64,000 bases of DNA from Gammaproteobacteria bacterium (GTDB lineage Bacteria; Pseudomonadota; Gammaproteobacteria; Steroidobacterales; Woeseiaceae): the NCBI GenBank assembly GCA_024640305.1, contig JAHEFG010000001.1, positions 139,476 through 203,475 on the forward strand. Direction: 5' to 3'. Position numbers and translations under genes: made by a program. Numbering within the stretch: the first letter of the stretch is position 1; each line of letters starts with the position of its first letter. The notes beneath the pieces were generated by a model. The model did no database searches. It saw only the letters and a program-made list of their open reading frames with translations, and was not told the origin of the DNA. Shown one piece after another: positions 36,059 to 44,820 of this stretch.

Positions 36059-37405
36059 ATGGCGCAAACTCCCGCACATATCCGACCGCATCGTCTCGAC
36101 AAAAACGAGATCGACAAGAATTTCAGCGAACTGCATCCACCACTGTCGCGTTCGGAAGCTCTGATCGAAGCTGACCGGTGTTACTTTTGCTATGACGCGC
36201 CCTGCACTACTGCCTGTCCAACCGGCATCGACATTCCGGGCTTCATCCAGAAGATCCGCAGCGATAATGTTCGGGGCTCAGCTCAGACCATTTTCCGGGA
36301 AAACATCATGGGCGGAATGTGCGCTCGTGTTTGTCCTACCGAGGTCCTGTGCGAGCAGGCATGCGTAAGAAATGACCATGAAGAAAAACCGGTCGAAATT
36401 GGGCTGCTGCAACGCTACGCGACCGACCCGATCATCGACGATGACACGCAATTGTTCGAGCGCGCAAAACCCAGCGGCAAGAAAATCGCTGTCGTTGGCG
36501 GTGGACCTGCGGGACTATCCTGCGCACATCGGCTGGCAACTCTTGGCCACGACGTTGTCGTTTTTGACAAAGACGAAAAACTCGGCGGGCTCAATGAGTA
36601 TGGAATTGCTGCCTACAAGACCACTAATAATTTCGCGCAGCGAGAGGTCGAATGGATCCTGTCAATCGGTGGCATCGACGTAAAGAACGGCGTCACGCTC
36701 GGCGCAGACTTCACACTTGCACAGCTTCGCAAGCAGTTCGACGCCGTCTTCCTTGGCATTGGCTTGGGATCCGCGAACGAGCTTGGCGATGATCTGGACA
36801 GCGTACCGGGCATTGAGAATGCGATCGAGTACATTGCCGAGCTGCGCCAGGCCGATGACAAGAGCGAACTACCGGTTGCGCGCAGCGTAGTCGTCATCGG
36901 CGGTGGGATGACAGCTATTGATATTGCAGTGCAAAGCAAACGCCTCGGTGCCGAGCGTGTGGACATAGTGTACCGGCGCGGGCCAGAACAAATGGGCGCT
37001 AGTCCGTTTGAACAGAATCTCGCGAAAACAAACGGCGTAGCCATTCATAACTGGTTACAACCAGTCGGGTTAAAACGCCATGACGCCGTTATCGAAATTG
37101 AACTCATGGGAACTGAGCTCGATAAGGAAGGAACTCTCAAGGCTTCCGGCGAATCTTCAGTACTCGAAGCCGACGTCGTATTCAAAGCTATTGGACAGCG
37201 ACTGGCCGATGAAAAACTAGGTAATGAGCTAAAAGGATTCGAGCTGCAATACGGCAGGATTGTGGTCGACGAGACACAAGCGACTTCGATCGAAGGCGTC
37301 TGGGCCGGCGGCGACTGTGTTAGCGGTGATGACGACCTGACTGTTTCGGCCGTCCAACATGGCAAGCTTGCCGCTCTGTCGATTGACCGCCACCTCAGGT
37401 CCTGA
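36059..37405 (+). CDS. preT: NAD(P)H-dependent dihydropyrimidine dehydrogenase subunit PreT
   Basis: A 448-residue flavoprotein that passes electrons from NAD(P)H through FAD and Fe-S clusters to PreA for reduction of uracil and thymine. The N-terminal cluster ligands are Cys41, 44, 49, 53 and Cys88, 92, 98, 102 (CYFCYDAPC; CARVCPTEVLCEQAC). The FAD motif VVGGGPAGLSC starts at 146, and the NAD(P) motif VIGGGMTAID is near 280. I use the ATG at 36059, 14 bases after hydA; the frame is open well upstream into hydA but lacks homology there. Similar to the N-terminal half of mammalian dihydropyrimidine dehydrogenase. Confidence 0.93.
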   Translation: MAQTPAHIRPHRLDKNEIDKNFSELHPPLSRSEALIEADRCYFCYDAPCTTACPTGIDIPGFIQKIRSDNVRGSAQTIFRENIMGGMCARVCPTEVLCEQACVRNDHEEKPVEIGLLQRYATDPIIDDDTQLFERAKPSGKKIAVVGGGPAGLSCAHRLATLGHDVVVFDKDEKLGGLNEYGIAAYKTTNNFAQREVEWILSIGGIDVKNGVTLGADFTLAQLRKQFDAVFLGIGLGSANELGDDLDSVPGIENAIEYIAELRQADDKSELPVARSVVVIGGGMTAIDIAVQSKRLGAERVDIVYRRGPEQMGASPFEQNLAKTNGVAIHNWLQPVGLKRHDAVIEIELMGTELDKEGTLKASGESSVLEADVVFKAIGQRLADEKLGNELKGFELQYGRIVVDETQATSIEGVWAGGDCVSGDDDLTVSAVQHGKLAALSIDRHLRS

Positions 37406-37424
37406 GCGAAAAGGAGATAGGCCA

Positions 37425-38726
37425 ATGGCTAATCTGACGTCTGAATTTCTTGGTATTCGCTCACCGAATCCTTTCTGGCTTGCGTCCGCGCCACCAACGG
37501 ACAAAGCCTACAACGTCAATCGTGCCTTTGAGGCCGGCTGGGGAGGCGTTGTATGGAAGACGCTTGGCGAAGACCCACACATCGTTAATGTCAGTGGCCC
37601 GCGTTACAGCACAATACACAGCAATGATCGTCGTGTTATCGGCCTCAACAATATTGAGTTGATCACCGACCGGCCGCTGCAGACAAACCTCGATGAAATT
37701 CGCCAGGTCAAACGCGATTGGCCTGACCGCGCTCTCGTCGTATCAGTCATGTTGCCAATGAACGAAGCATCATGGGCGAAATACATACCGATGATCGAGG
37801 ACACGGGCGCCGATGCACTCGAGCTAAATTTCGGCTGCCCACACGGCATGTCCGAGCGCGGCATGGGTGCCGCCGTAGGGCAGGTACCCGAGTACATTCA
37901 AATGACCACCGAATGGTGCAAGAAGGCTGCGTCCATTCCCGTCATCGTAAAGCTGACCCCCAATGTCGCGAGTATACTTCCGCCGGCCAAAGCGGCTAAA
38001 GAGGGCGGTGCCGATGCCGTATCACTGATCAATACGATCAACTCAATCATGCGCGTGAACTACGACACGCTCACAATGTACCCGACGACTGACGGCATGG
38101 GCACGCACGGTGGTTACTGTGGCGAGGCAGTCAAACCAATTGCTTTGAACATGGTTGCGGAAATTGCACGCAATGCGGACACCGCAGACCTGCCTGTTTC
38201 CGGGATCGGCGGTATTAGCGACTGGCGTGACGCTGTTGATTTTCTAGCATTAGGTGCGAGCAATGTGCAGATCTGCACAGCCGCAATGGTGTACGGCTTC
38301 AAGATCATTGATGACCTGACTGACGGACTCAGCACGTTCCTTGATGACAAAGGTATGAGTTCCGTGGCAGAGCTTGTCGGCAAGGCCGTGCCCAGCGTTA
38401 CGGACTGGCAGTACCTGAACCTCAACTACGTCGAAAAAGCCGTCATAGACCAGGAGCTTTGTATCAAGTGTGGCCGTTGCCACGTGGTCTGTGAAGACAC
38501 CTCACACCAGGCGATAACCCATACCGTCGATGGCGAACGTCACTTTGAAGTTATTGACGAGGAGTGTGTTGGCTGCAACCTGTGCGTCAGCATTTGTCCG
38601 GTGGACGGTTGTATCAGCATGCGCCACCTGAGTGATGGCGAAGATCCAAGAACCGGCCAGGCCATTAGCAAGGAAAAAGCGAACTGGACAACCCACCCGA
38701 ACAACCCGATGCGCAAGCAGGATTAG
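37425..38726 (+). CDS. preA: Dihydropyrimidine dehydrogenase catalytic subunit PreA
   Basis: A 433-residue FMN enzyme reducing uracil and thymine to the dihydro forms. It has an FMN TIM barrel (NPFWLASAPPT, NFGCPHGMSERGMG at 135-148) and a C-terminal two-cluster ferredoxin domain (CIKCGRCHVVC at 346-356, CVGCNLCVSIC near 381-391). At the loop position of the mammalian catalytic cysteine the sequence is AAVGQ (Val151); bacterial homologues may normally differ here, so I do not infer inactivity. An AAGGAG site precedes the ATG at 37425. Confidence 0.93.
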   Translation: MANLTSEFLGIRSPNPFWLASAPPTDKAYNVNRAFEAGWGGVVWKTLGEDPHIVNVSGPRYSTIHSNDRRVIGLNNIELITDRPLQTNLDEIRQVKRDWPDRALVVSVMLPMNEASWAKYIPMIEDTGADALELNFGCPHGMSERGMGAAVGQVPEYIQMTTEWCKKAASIPVIVKLTPNVASILPPAKAAKEGGADAVSLINTINSIMRVNYDTLTMYPTTDGMGTHGGYCGEAVKPIALNMVAEIARNADTADLPVSGIGGISDWRDAVDFLALGASNVQICTAAMVYGFKIIDDLTDGLSTFLDDKGMSSVAELVGKAVPSVTDWQYLNLNYVEKAVIDQELCIKCGRCHVVCEDTSHQAITHTVDGERHFEVIDEECVGCNLCVSICPVDGCISMRHLSDGEDPRTGQAISKEKANWTTHPNNPMRKQD

Positions 38727-38729
38727 GCG

Positions 38730-39128
38730 ATGACAGTAAGCGACAAGGATCTCATCGAAGCTGCGGCCGCTATCCAAAGCCAGGCGTATTGCGAATACTC
38801 CGGCTATCACGTTGGTGCCGCTCTGCTGGATGAACATGGCCGCATGCATGTTGGCTGCAACGTTGAAAATTCCGCCTACCCGCTCGGCAGTTGTGCTGAA
38901 GCTGGTGCGATAGCAGCAATGATCGCCAGCGGCGGGCGGACAATTTCAGTAATCGCGATTGTCGGTGGTGATGAAGACAATTCTCCGTGCACGCCCTGCG
39001 GTGGCTGTCGGCAGAGAATTCATGAATTTGCGGACGAACACACGCGTATTCTTGTTATCGATGACAGTAAGGAGTGGAAGACTTACTCAATAGCCGAGCT
39101 TCTGCCCGCGTCATTCCATCTTCCTTAA
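38730..39128 (+). CDS. cdd: Cytidine deaminase (homotetrameric type)
   Basis: A 132-residue small cytidine deaminase. It has the zinc/glutamate motif SCAEAGAIAAM and the second zinc pair PCGGCRQ, with NVENSAYPLG before the first. It converts cytidine and deoxycytidine to (deoxy)uridine, so all pyrimidine nucleosides reach the uracil pathway just upstream. The start lies three bases after the preA stop, making it the last gene of this operon. The product is typical in length for the tetrameric form, unlike the longer E. coli dimeric enzyme. Confidence 0.93.
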   Translation: MTVSDKDLIEAAAAIQSQAYCEYSGYHVGAALLDEHGRMHVGCNVENSAYPLGSCAEAGAIAAMIASGGRTISVIAIVGGDEDNSPCTPCGGCRQRIHEFADEHTRILVIDDSKEWKTYSIAELLPASFHLP

Positions 39129-39146
39129 GCGCAAATGCGGCTTTGT

Positions 39147-40091
39147 TCAGTCGCCGAAGCGTGCAAGTCGCTCTATAAGCAGGTCGTAAAAACCGTCCGC
39201 ATCGACCGAGTGGATCCAGTTCGTATTGCGAGGCCGATCTGTGACATACCAAAAATCGACGGCTGTATGTCCCAGCGTCAATTCGGACTGAGTTTCAATC
39301 GATACGTTGCAAAGCTTGCCTGCAAATAATTCCGGTTTTATCAAATAAGCAACCGTACAGGGATCATGCAGGGGCGCACCCTTCGAGGTGTATTTTTCTG
39401 TGTCGTAGCGATCAAAAAAACTCAACATGGCTGCGGTCGCAGCGGCAACCGGGTTACCCAGCGCCTTGATGCGATCAACACGATCACGTGTCGACAAGAC
39501 CTGGTGACTCACATCGAGACCCATTTGTGTAATGGGTCTGCCGCAGCGAAACACGATGTCAGCAGCCTCGGGGTCGACGAGGATATTGAATTCAGCCGAC
39601 GGCGTGCGATTGCCGCCTTCACGCATTGCGCCGCCCATCAAGACGATCTGTTCGATCTTTGGCAGGATAGCTGGCTCCCTGTCGATGGCCGTGCCAATGT
39701 TGGTCAGGGGACCCGTGGGCACCAGGACAATTGAATTGTCTTCGGCGGCTAACAAGGTATCGATGATGTAATCCACGGCGTGTTGGGGCTGCAACGGTGT
39801 CTGCGGATCTATGGCATCGATGCCGTTGATGCCGGTCTCGCCGTGAATCATTTCTGCAGTTTGTAGCGGACGATGCATCGGTGCGCTGCATCCGGCGTAC
39901 ACCGGGACATCAAAACGCCCCGCGATGTCACACATTTGCCGTGCATTGCGTTGCGTCAACTCAAGCGGCACGTTGCCGCCGACCGTGGTTATGCCGAGCA
40001 AGTCCAGCTCTTCGGGCGAAGCGATCGCCAGGAACAGCGTGACGGCGTCATCCTGTCCCGGGTCACAATCGATGATGATCTTGTGGGCCAT
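39147..40091 (-). CDS. Inosine/uridine-preferring nucleoside hydrolase
   Basis: A 314-residue enzyme hydrolysing ribonucleosides to base and free ribose. The calcium-site signature DCDPGQDDA is at residues 8-16, with PTGPLTNIGTA and ILVDPEAADIV as further family blocks, and a histidine in LHDPCTVAYLI near 235. It is similar to RihA/RihB enzymes, but pyrimidine against purine preference cannot be read safely. Free ribose would need a kinase before central metabolism; the PfkB gene at 14460 is one candidate. It follows the nucleoside transporter by three bases on the same strand. Confidence 0.92.
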   Translation of the reverse strand: MAHKIIIDCDPGQDDAVTLFLAIASPEELDLLGITTVGGNVPLELTQRNARQMCDIAGRFDVPVYAGCSAPMHRPLQTAEMIHGETGINGIDAIDPQTPLQPQHAVDYIIDTLLAAEDNSIVLVPTGPLTNIGTAIDREPAILPKIEQIVLMGGAMREGGNRTPSAEFNILVDPEAADIVFRCGRPITQMGLDVSHQVLSTRDRVDRIKALGNPVAAATAAMLSFFDRYDTEKYTSKGAPLHDPCTVAYLIKPELFAGKLCNVSIETQSELTLGHTAVDFWYVTDRPRNTNWIHSVDADGFYDLLIERLARFGD

Positions 40092-40094
40092 GCT

Positions 40095-41315
40095 CTATAT
40101 CGTCAACATCAGCCCCGCAAGCGCCGCGCTCATAAGGTTGGAAAGTGAACCCGCGAACACAGCCCTGAGTCCGAATTTCGCAATAAGCGGTTTTTTCTCC
40201 GGCACGAGTACGCCAAGCCCACCCAACAGGATCGCGATCGATGAAAGGTTTGCAAAGCCGCACAATGAAAATGTCACGATAGCCTTGGTGCGTTCGCTCA
40301 TTCCGACGAGGTAATCGTTGAAATGGGAGAATGCAATGAACTCGTTCAACACCAGTTTCTCGCCGAACAAAGCGCCAGCCGCCTGCGCCTCTGCCCAGGG
40401 AACGCTAAGCAAGTACATGATCGGAGAAAATATCAAGCCGAGGAAATACTGCATCGTTACGTCGGGGTATCCGAACAATCCGCCAACCCAACCGATGATG
40501 CCATTGATCAATGCAATCAAAGCAACAAAAGCGATCAACATAGCACCGATATTGACAGCCAGCCTCAGGCCGTCAGTAGCGCCCGTCGCCGCAGCAAGAA
40601 TAACGTTATCGTAGTGGCTTTTTTCCATCTCAAGTTTGGCGCCATGGTCAGGCTCGAGTTCGTCGTCGGGCATGATGATCTTGGCCATGAGTAAGCCGCC
40701 CGGCGCCGCCATGAAAGCGGCAGCCAGCAAGTACTTGGTTTCCGCCCCCATCAATACGTAGCCGGCCAGCACGGTACCTGCGATCGAAGCCACGCCTGAA
40801 ACCATGACGGCGAAAAGCTGTGCCTCGGTCAATCCTCGCAGATAAGGTCGCACAACCAGCGGTGCTTCAGTTTGACCGATAAAAATATTCGCCGCCGCGT
40901 TAAGTGACTCGACACGACCCGAGCCGATGATTCTGTGCAGCGCACCGCCGACGATTTTGACTATCCATTGCATGACGCCGAGGTGGTAAAGCACTGACAT
41001 CAGTGCGGAGAAGAAAATGATGACGGGCAACACGTGGACGGCAAATATAAAGCCGAAACTTCCCGGGTCGGCAAACGGCGCGAACAACATCGCAATGCCG
41101 TCACCGGAAAAAGCAATGACTGCGAGCACACCTCGACTGAGTGTGTCGATCATGTCGCGGCCCCATTCCGAATAAATCACAAATGCGGCAATTGCAGCTT
41201 GCAGGGCAAGTGCCGCGCCGACAATGCGGAGGTTGATTGCCTTGCGGTTGGTCGAGAAGGCGTATGCAATTCCGAGCAGGACGACAATACCCACTAGCCC
41301 GATATAATTACCCAT
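40095..41315 (-). CDS. Concentrative nucleoside transporter (CNT/NupC family)
   Basis: A 406-residue inner-membrane protein of NupC type. Segments TNRKAINLRIV, VLPVIIFFSALMSVLYHLGVMQWIVK and ANIFIGQTEAPLVVRPYL are typical, the last being the nucleoside-binding helix hairpin (GQTEAP), and the C-terminus has CGFANLSSIAILLGGLG. It imports nucleosides with Na+ or H+. It is followed at once by the nucleoside hydrolase and preceded by thymidine phosphorylase, forming a three-gene nucleoside unit. Confidence 0.94.
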   Translation of the reverse strand: MGNYIGLVGIVVLLGIAYAFSTNRKAINLRIVGAALALQAAIAAFVIYSEWGRDMIDTLSRGVLAVIAFSGDGIAMLFAPFADPGSFGFIFAVHVLPVIIFFSALMSVLYHLGVMQWIVKIVGGALHRIIGSGRVESLNAAANIFIGQTEAPLVVRPYLRGLTEAQLFAVMVSGVASIAGTVLAGYVLMGAETKYLLAAAFMAAPGGLLMAKIIMPDDELEPDHGAKLEMEKSHYDNVILAAATGATDGLRLAVNIGAMLIAFVALIALINGIIGWVGGLFGYPDVTMQYFLGLIFSPIMYLLSVPWAEAQAAGALFGEKLVLNEFIAFSHFNDYLVGMSERTKAIVTFSLCGFANLSSIAILLGGLGVLVPEKKPLIAKFGLRAVFAGSLSNLMSAALAGLMLTI

Positions 41316-41375
41316 ATTGATCCCCCACCTGATTTATTGTTCTTTTTGCTGCGGATCCCAAGGATACCGTATTGT

Positions 41376-42695
41376 TCAGCCCTGACCCGACAATTTGCGA
41401 TGAATGACGGGGTTTAGCGACGGCGCCGAATCAGCTGTCTGGCATGCATTCAGCAGTAACTTCTCTACCTGCACAGCATCGTCCTGCGAAGCTGCATGAA
41501 TAACGGCCAACGGTCGCTCTGCGTCCAGTAACGTTCCTAGCGGTGCGACATCGCTAAACCCGACGGACATATCGAGCGACTCCCCGACTTTTCGGCGACC
41601 ACCACCAAGCTCAATGATCGCATTGCCAACAGCGCGCACATCAACGTTGCTCAGGTATCCCGCCGTGTGCACGGGCCTGATAACCGGTGCTCTTGCCAGG
41701 TATTTGCCACTATTGTCGACGAAATCGGCCGGACCACCCAACCCCGCGCACATCTTGCCGAATGCCTCCGCGGCGCGCCCGCTCGAGACCGCCTCGTCGC
41801 AGCGTAATGTAGCTTCATCGACACTGCTTTCGAGACCCGTTATCACCAGCATTTCCGCACATAGCGCAAGCACAACCTCGTCCAGGCGCGTGTCCCGGCG
41901 ATCGTTGCGCAGATAGGCCATAGACTCCTCAATTTCGAGCGCGTTACCCGCCGTAGTGCCCAGCACCTCGTTCATGTCAGTCAATATGGCACTTGTTTTC
42001 AGCCCGGCCTTTGCTGCCGTCGCGATAATAGTCTTTGCCAACTCGAGTGTCTGTTCGTCGGTGGGCATGAATGCGCCACTGCCGACTTTCACATCCATGA
42101 CCAATGCATCGAGGCCCGCCGCAATTTTTTTGGACAAAATTGATGCTGTAATCAGCTGAATCGACTCGACTGTGCCCGTCACATCGCGGATTGAATAAAG
42201 TCGTCTGTCAGCAGGTGCCAGGTCAGATGTCTGACCAATGACTGCGCAACCAGCCGTCTTGACGACGTGCCTGAAGGTCTCGAAGTCCGGCGCAGTGTTG
42301 TAGCCGGGAATGCTCTCGGCCTTGTCGGTGGTCCCCCCGGTATGCCCGAGGCCTCGCCCCGAGATCATCGGCACGTAACAGCCACACGCCGCAGCTATCG
42401 GTGCCAGCAGGAAGCTGACTTTGTCGCCGACGCCTCCCGTCGAATGCTTGTCGACAACGGGACCGTCAAGACCGGCATCGCTCCAGTCGATTACGGTGCC
42501 GGATTTCGACATCGCGATCGTCAGTTTCGCCGTTTCCTCGAAGGTCATCGAATTCAGGAAGATCGCCATGGCGAGGGAAGAGACCTGCTCGGCCGGGATA
42601 CTTTCATCAGCTAACCCGTCGACGAATAGATGAATATGCTCATCGGAGAGTTCGCCACCGTCTCGCTTGGTTCGTATTACGTCAGTGAATAACAT
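41376..42695 (-). CDS. deoA: Thymidine phosphorylase
   Basis: A 439-residue enzyme cleaving thymidine and deoxyuridine to base and deoxyribose 1-phosphate. The start at 42695 (MLFTDVIRTKRDGGELSDEH) matches the E. coli N-terminus; the frame is open further up to 42872 but without homology. Phosphate- and substrate-site segments are KHSTGGVGDKVSF and ISGRGLGHTGGTTDKAES, with KKIAAGLDALVMDVKVGSGAF in the middle. It is one of two sources of deoxyribose phosphate for the BMC, with DeoD. A divergent promoter region at 42696-42870 separates it from the CpdB-like gene. Confidence 0.95.
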   Translation of the reverse strand: MLFTDVIRTKRDGGELSDEHIHLFVDGLADESIPAEQVSSLAMAIFLNSMTFEETAKLTIAMSKSGTVIDWSDAGLDGPVVDKHSTGGVGDKVSFLLAPIAAACGCYVPMISGRGLGHTGGTTDKAESIPGYNTAPDFETFRHVVKTAGCAVIGQTSDLAPADRRLYSIRDVTGTVESIQLITASILSKKIAAGLDALVMDVKVGSGAFMPTDEQTLELAKTIIATAAKAGLKTSAILTDMNEVLGTTAGNALEIEESMAYLRNDRRDTRLDEVVLALCAEMLVITGLESSVDEATLRCDEAVSSGRAAEAFGKMCAGLGGPADFVDNSGKYLARAPVIRPVHTAGYLSNVDVRAVGNAIIELGGGRRKVGESLDMSVGFSDVAPLGTLLDAERPLAVIHAASQDDAVQVEKLLLNACQTADSAPSLNPVIHRKLSGQG

Positions 42696-42739
42696 CAGGT
42701 GCAGCTCGCATGGAGGTTTTCCTAAGGCAGCACAATAAG

Positions 42740-42789
42740 CAAGTGCTTGAAATAATTCAATTACTTGTCTTTGCAATCGTGAAGATTGC
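42740..42789. promoter_or_regulatory. Two short palindromes between deoA and cpdB-like gene
   Basis: AAGCA-AG-TGCTT (42737-42748) and GCAATC-GTGAA-GATTGC (42773-42789) lie in the 175-bp divergent gap, with AT-rich DNA between them (AATAATTCAATTA). Their placement suits operators for joint control of the two genes. No known consensus (CytR, DeoR) is recognised. Confidence 0.4.
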
Positions 42790-42870
42790 CTTTCACAATA
42801 GAATGTCACAGCAGCTTCGCACTGCTGCCAGGCGCGTATCAGACCACCCCGAGATAAACAAGGAAGAACC

Positions 42871-44820
42871 ATGACATCACGTCCAACCCTGGCGCCCGCA
42901 TTCGCGCTGGCCGCCCTGCTGGCATCGGCAGGATTGTATGCGGATACGGAGGTTCAGCTTCGCGTCCTCGAAACCACGGATATTCACACGCATATCGTCG
43001 ACTACGATTATTACCAGGATCAACCGTCGGTGGGCGTGGGTCTTGCCCGAACCGCTACATTGATTGAAATCGCGCGGGCCGAGGTGAAGAACAGCATACT
43101 GGTCGACAATGGCGACTTGCTGCAGGGAAACCCGCTCGGCGATTTTATCGCCAGGCAGCGCGGTCTGGGCGAAGGCAACGTGCACCCGGTCTACAAGGCT
43201 ATGAACTTGCTCGACTATACGGTCGGCAACGTCGGTAATCATGAGTTCAATTTTGGCCTGGAATTTCTTGACCAAAGCGTTGCCGGGGCGAACTTCAATT
43301 ACATCAGCGCGAATGTCTTTTACGATGACGGCGACGACGATCCGGGTAACGATCGTCCCTACTTCGATCAATACATCATTGTCGAGCGTACGTTAACGGC
43401 CGACGACGGCAGTGAGCACAACATCAAGATCGGCGTCATAGGCTTCGTGCCGCCACAAATCATGAACTGGGACATGTCGAATCTAAAAGGGCGAGTCGTT
43501 GCTCATGACATCGTCGATACCGCTCGCAAACTGGTACCTAAAATGAAAGCCGAAGGCGCCGACATCGTGATCGCTGTGCCGCACTCCGGAATCGCGACCG
43601 TCGAACGCCACGGCATGGATGAGAATGCAACTTACTACTTGTCACAGGTAGCAGACATCGACGCCATCATGTTCGGCCACAGCCATGGGATTTTCCCCAG
43701 CGACGATTATGCAGAGCTTGCCGGGGTCGATATCGAAAATGGCACTATTAATGGCGTGCCGGCGACAATGCCAGGCTTCTGGGGCAACCATCTTGGTTAC
43801 GTCGACCTGACGCTCAGTGCATCAGATTCCGGAGAGTGGACAGTTGTCAGCGGTATCGGTGCAGTTCGGCCAATCGCCAGGCGCGAAGGTGATGAACTCG
43901 TACCACTGGTAGAGCCAAACCAGGAAATCCTCGCCGCCGTGCGGGAGGAACACGATGCGACTGTTGCATTCGTCCGTACCGGCGTCGGTGAGATCAGCGC
44001 ACCGATTAACAGCTTTTTTGCCCTGGTGCGTGATGATCCATCCGTCCAGATCGTCACCAATGCCCAGAAGCGCTATGTCGAGCGACTGATCCAGGGCACG
44101 GAGTTCGAAGGTACGCCGGTATTGTCTGCCAGCGCACCTTTCAAGTCGGGCGGTCGCGGCGGCGATGAAAATTTCACTGATATCGATGCCGGCGAAATTG
44201 CGCTGAAACATGTTGCTGATCTTTACGTCTACCCCAACACCTTGAGAGCCGTAAAACTCACCGGCTCACAAGTGCGCGAGTGGCTCGAGATGTCGGCCAG
44301 TGTCTTTAACCGCATAGACCCGAGTGATGACCACGAACAGGAATTACTCAACCCCGGGTTTCTGTCCTTTAATTTTGATGTCATTGATGGCGTTAACTAC
44401 CGCATCGATGTCACCCAGGCGGCTCGCTATGACCGGGACGGCAAGCTGATAAATGCCGGCAGCCACAGGGTTGTCGGCCTGAGCTACGCTGGACAGCCAA
44501 TTGACACAGAACAGACCTTTATCGTCGCCACCAACAACTATCGCGCCGGGGGTGGTGGCCACTTCCCCGGCCTGGACGGCAGCAATATAGTTATCGAGGC
44601 TCCGGACACCAACCGCAGCGTGCTCGCGGACTATATCTTCGAGCTGCAAACAGTAGATCCATCGGCTGACAATAACTGGTCATTCGTGCCAATCGCCGCT
44701 GACGTCAAGGTAACGTTTGCCAGCTCATCGCAAGCGGACAAAGCACTGACGCCCGACTCGCCGATTGAAAAAATCGGTTTCAATGATGACGGATCCGGCA
44801 AATATCGAATCCGGTTTTAG
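42871..44820 (+). CDS. Periplasmic 2',3'-cyclic-nucleotide 2'-phosphodiesterase/3'-nucleotidase (CpdB-like)
   Basis: A 649-residue exported enzyme with signal peptide (ALLASAGLYA, cleavage near 24). The first metal motif TTDIHTHIVDYDYYQD fits CpdB rather than UshA, and GDLLQGNPLGD, GNHEFNFGLEFL and MFGHSHGIFPSDD complete the phosphoesterase site. The C-terminal nucleotide-binding domain shows GGRGGDENFTDIDAGEIALKHVADLYVYPNTL-type sequence and NNYRAGGGGHFPG. It would convert RNase products (2',3'-cyclic and 3'-nucleotides) to nucleosides in the periplasm. AGGAAG precedes the ATG. The stop overlaps the convergent MFS gene by four bases. Confidence 0.93.
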   Translation: MTSRPTLAPAFALAALLASAGLYADTEVQLRVLETTDIHTHIVDYDYYQDQPSVGVGLARTATLIEIARAEVKNSILVDNGDLLQGNPLGDFIARQRGLGEGNVHPVYKAMNLLDYTVGNVGNHEFNFGLEFLDQSVAGANFNYISANVFYDDGDDDPGNDRPYFDQYIIVERTLTADDGSEHNIKIGVIGFVPPQIMNWDMSNLKGRVVAHDIVDTARKLVPKMKAEGADIVIAVPHSGIATVERHGMDENATYYLSQVADIDAIMFGHSHGIFPSDDYAELAGVDIENGTINGVPATMPGFWGNHLGYVDLTLSASDSGEWTVVSGIGAVRPIARREGDELVPLVEPNQEILAAVREEHDATVAFVRTGVGEISAPINSFFALVRDDPSVQIVTNAQKRYVERLIQGTEFEGTPVLSASAPFKSGGRGGDENFTDIDAGEIALKHVADLYVYPNTLRAVKLTGSQVREWLEMSASVFNRIDPSDDHEQELLNPGFLSFNFDVIDGVNYRIDVTQAARYDRDGKLINAGSHRVVGLSYAGQPIDTEQTFIVATNNYRAGGGGHFPGLDGSNIVIEAPDTNRSVLADYIFELQTVDPSADNNWSFVPIAADVKVTFASSSQADKALTPDSPIEKIGFNDDGSGKYRIRF

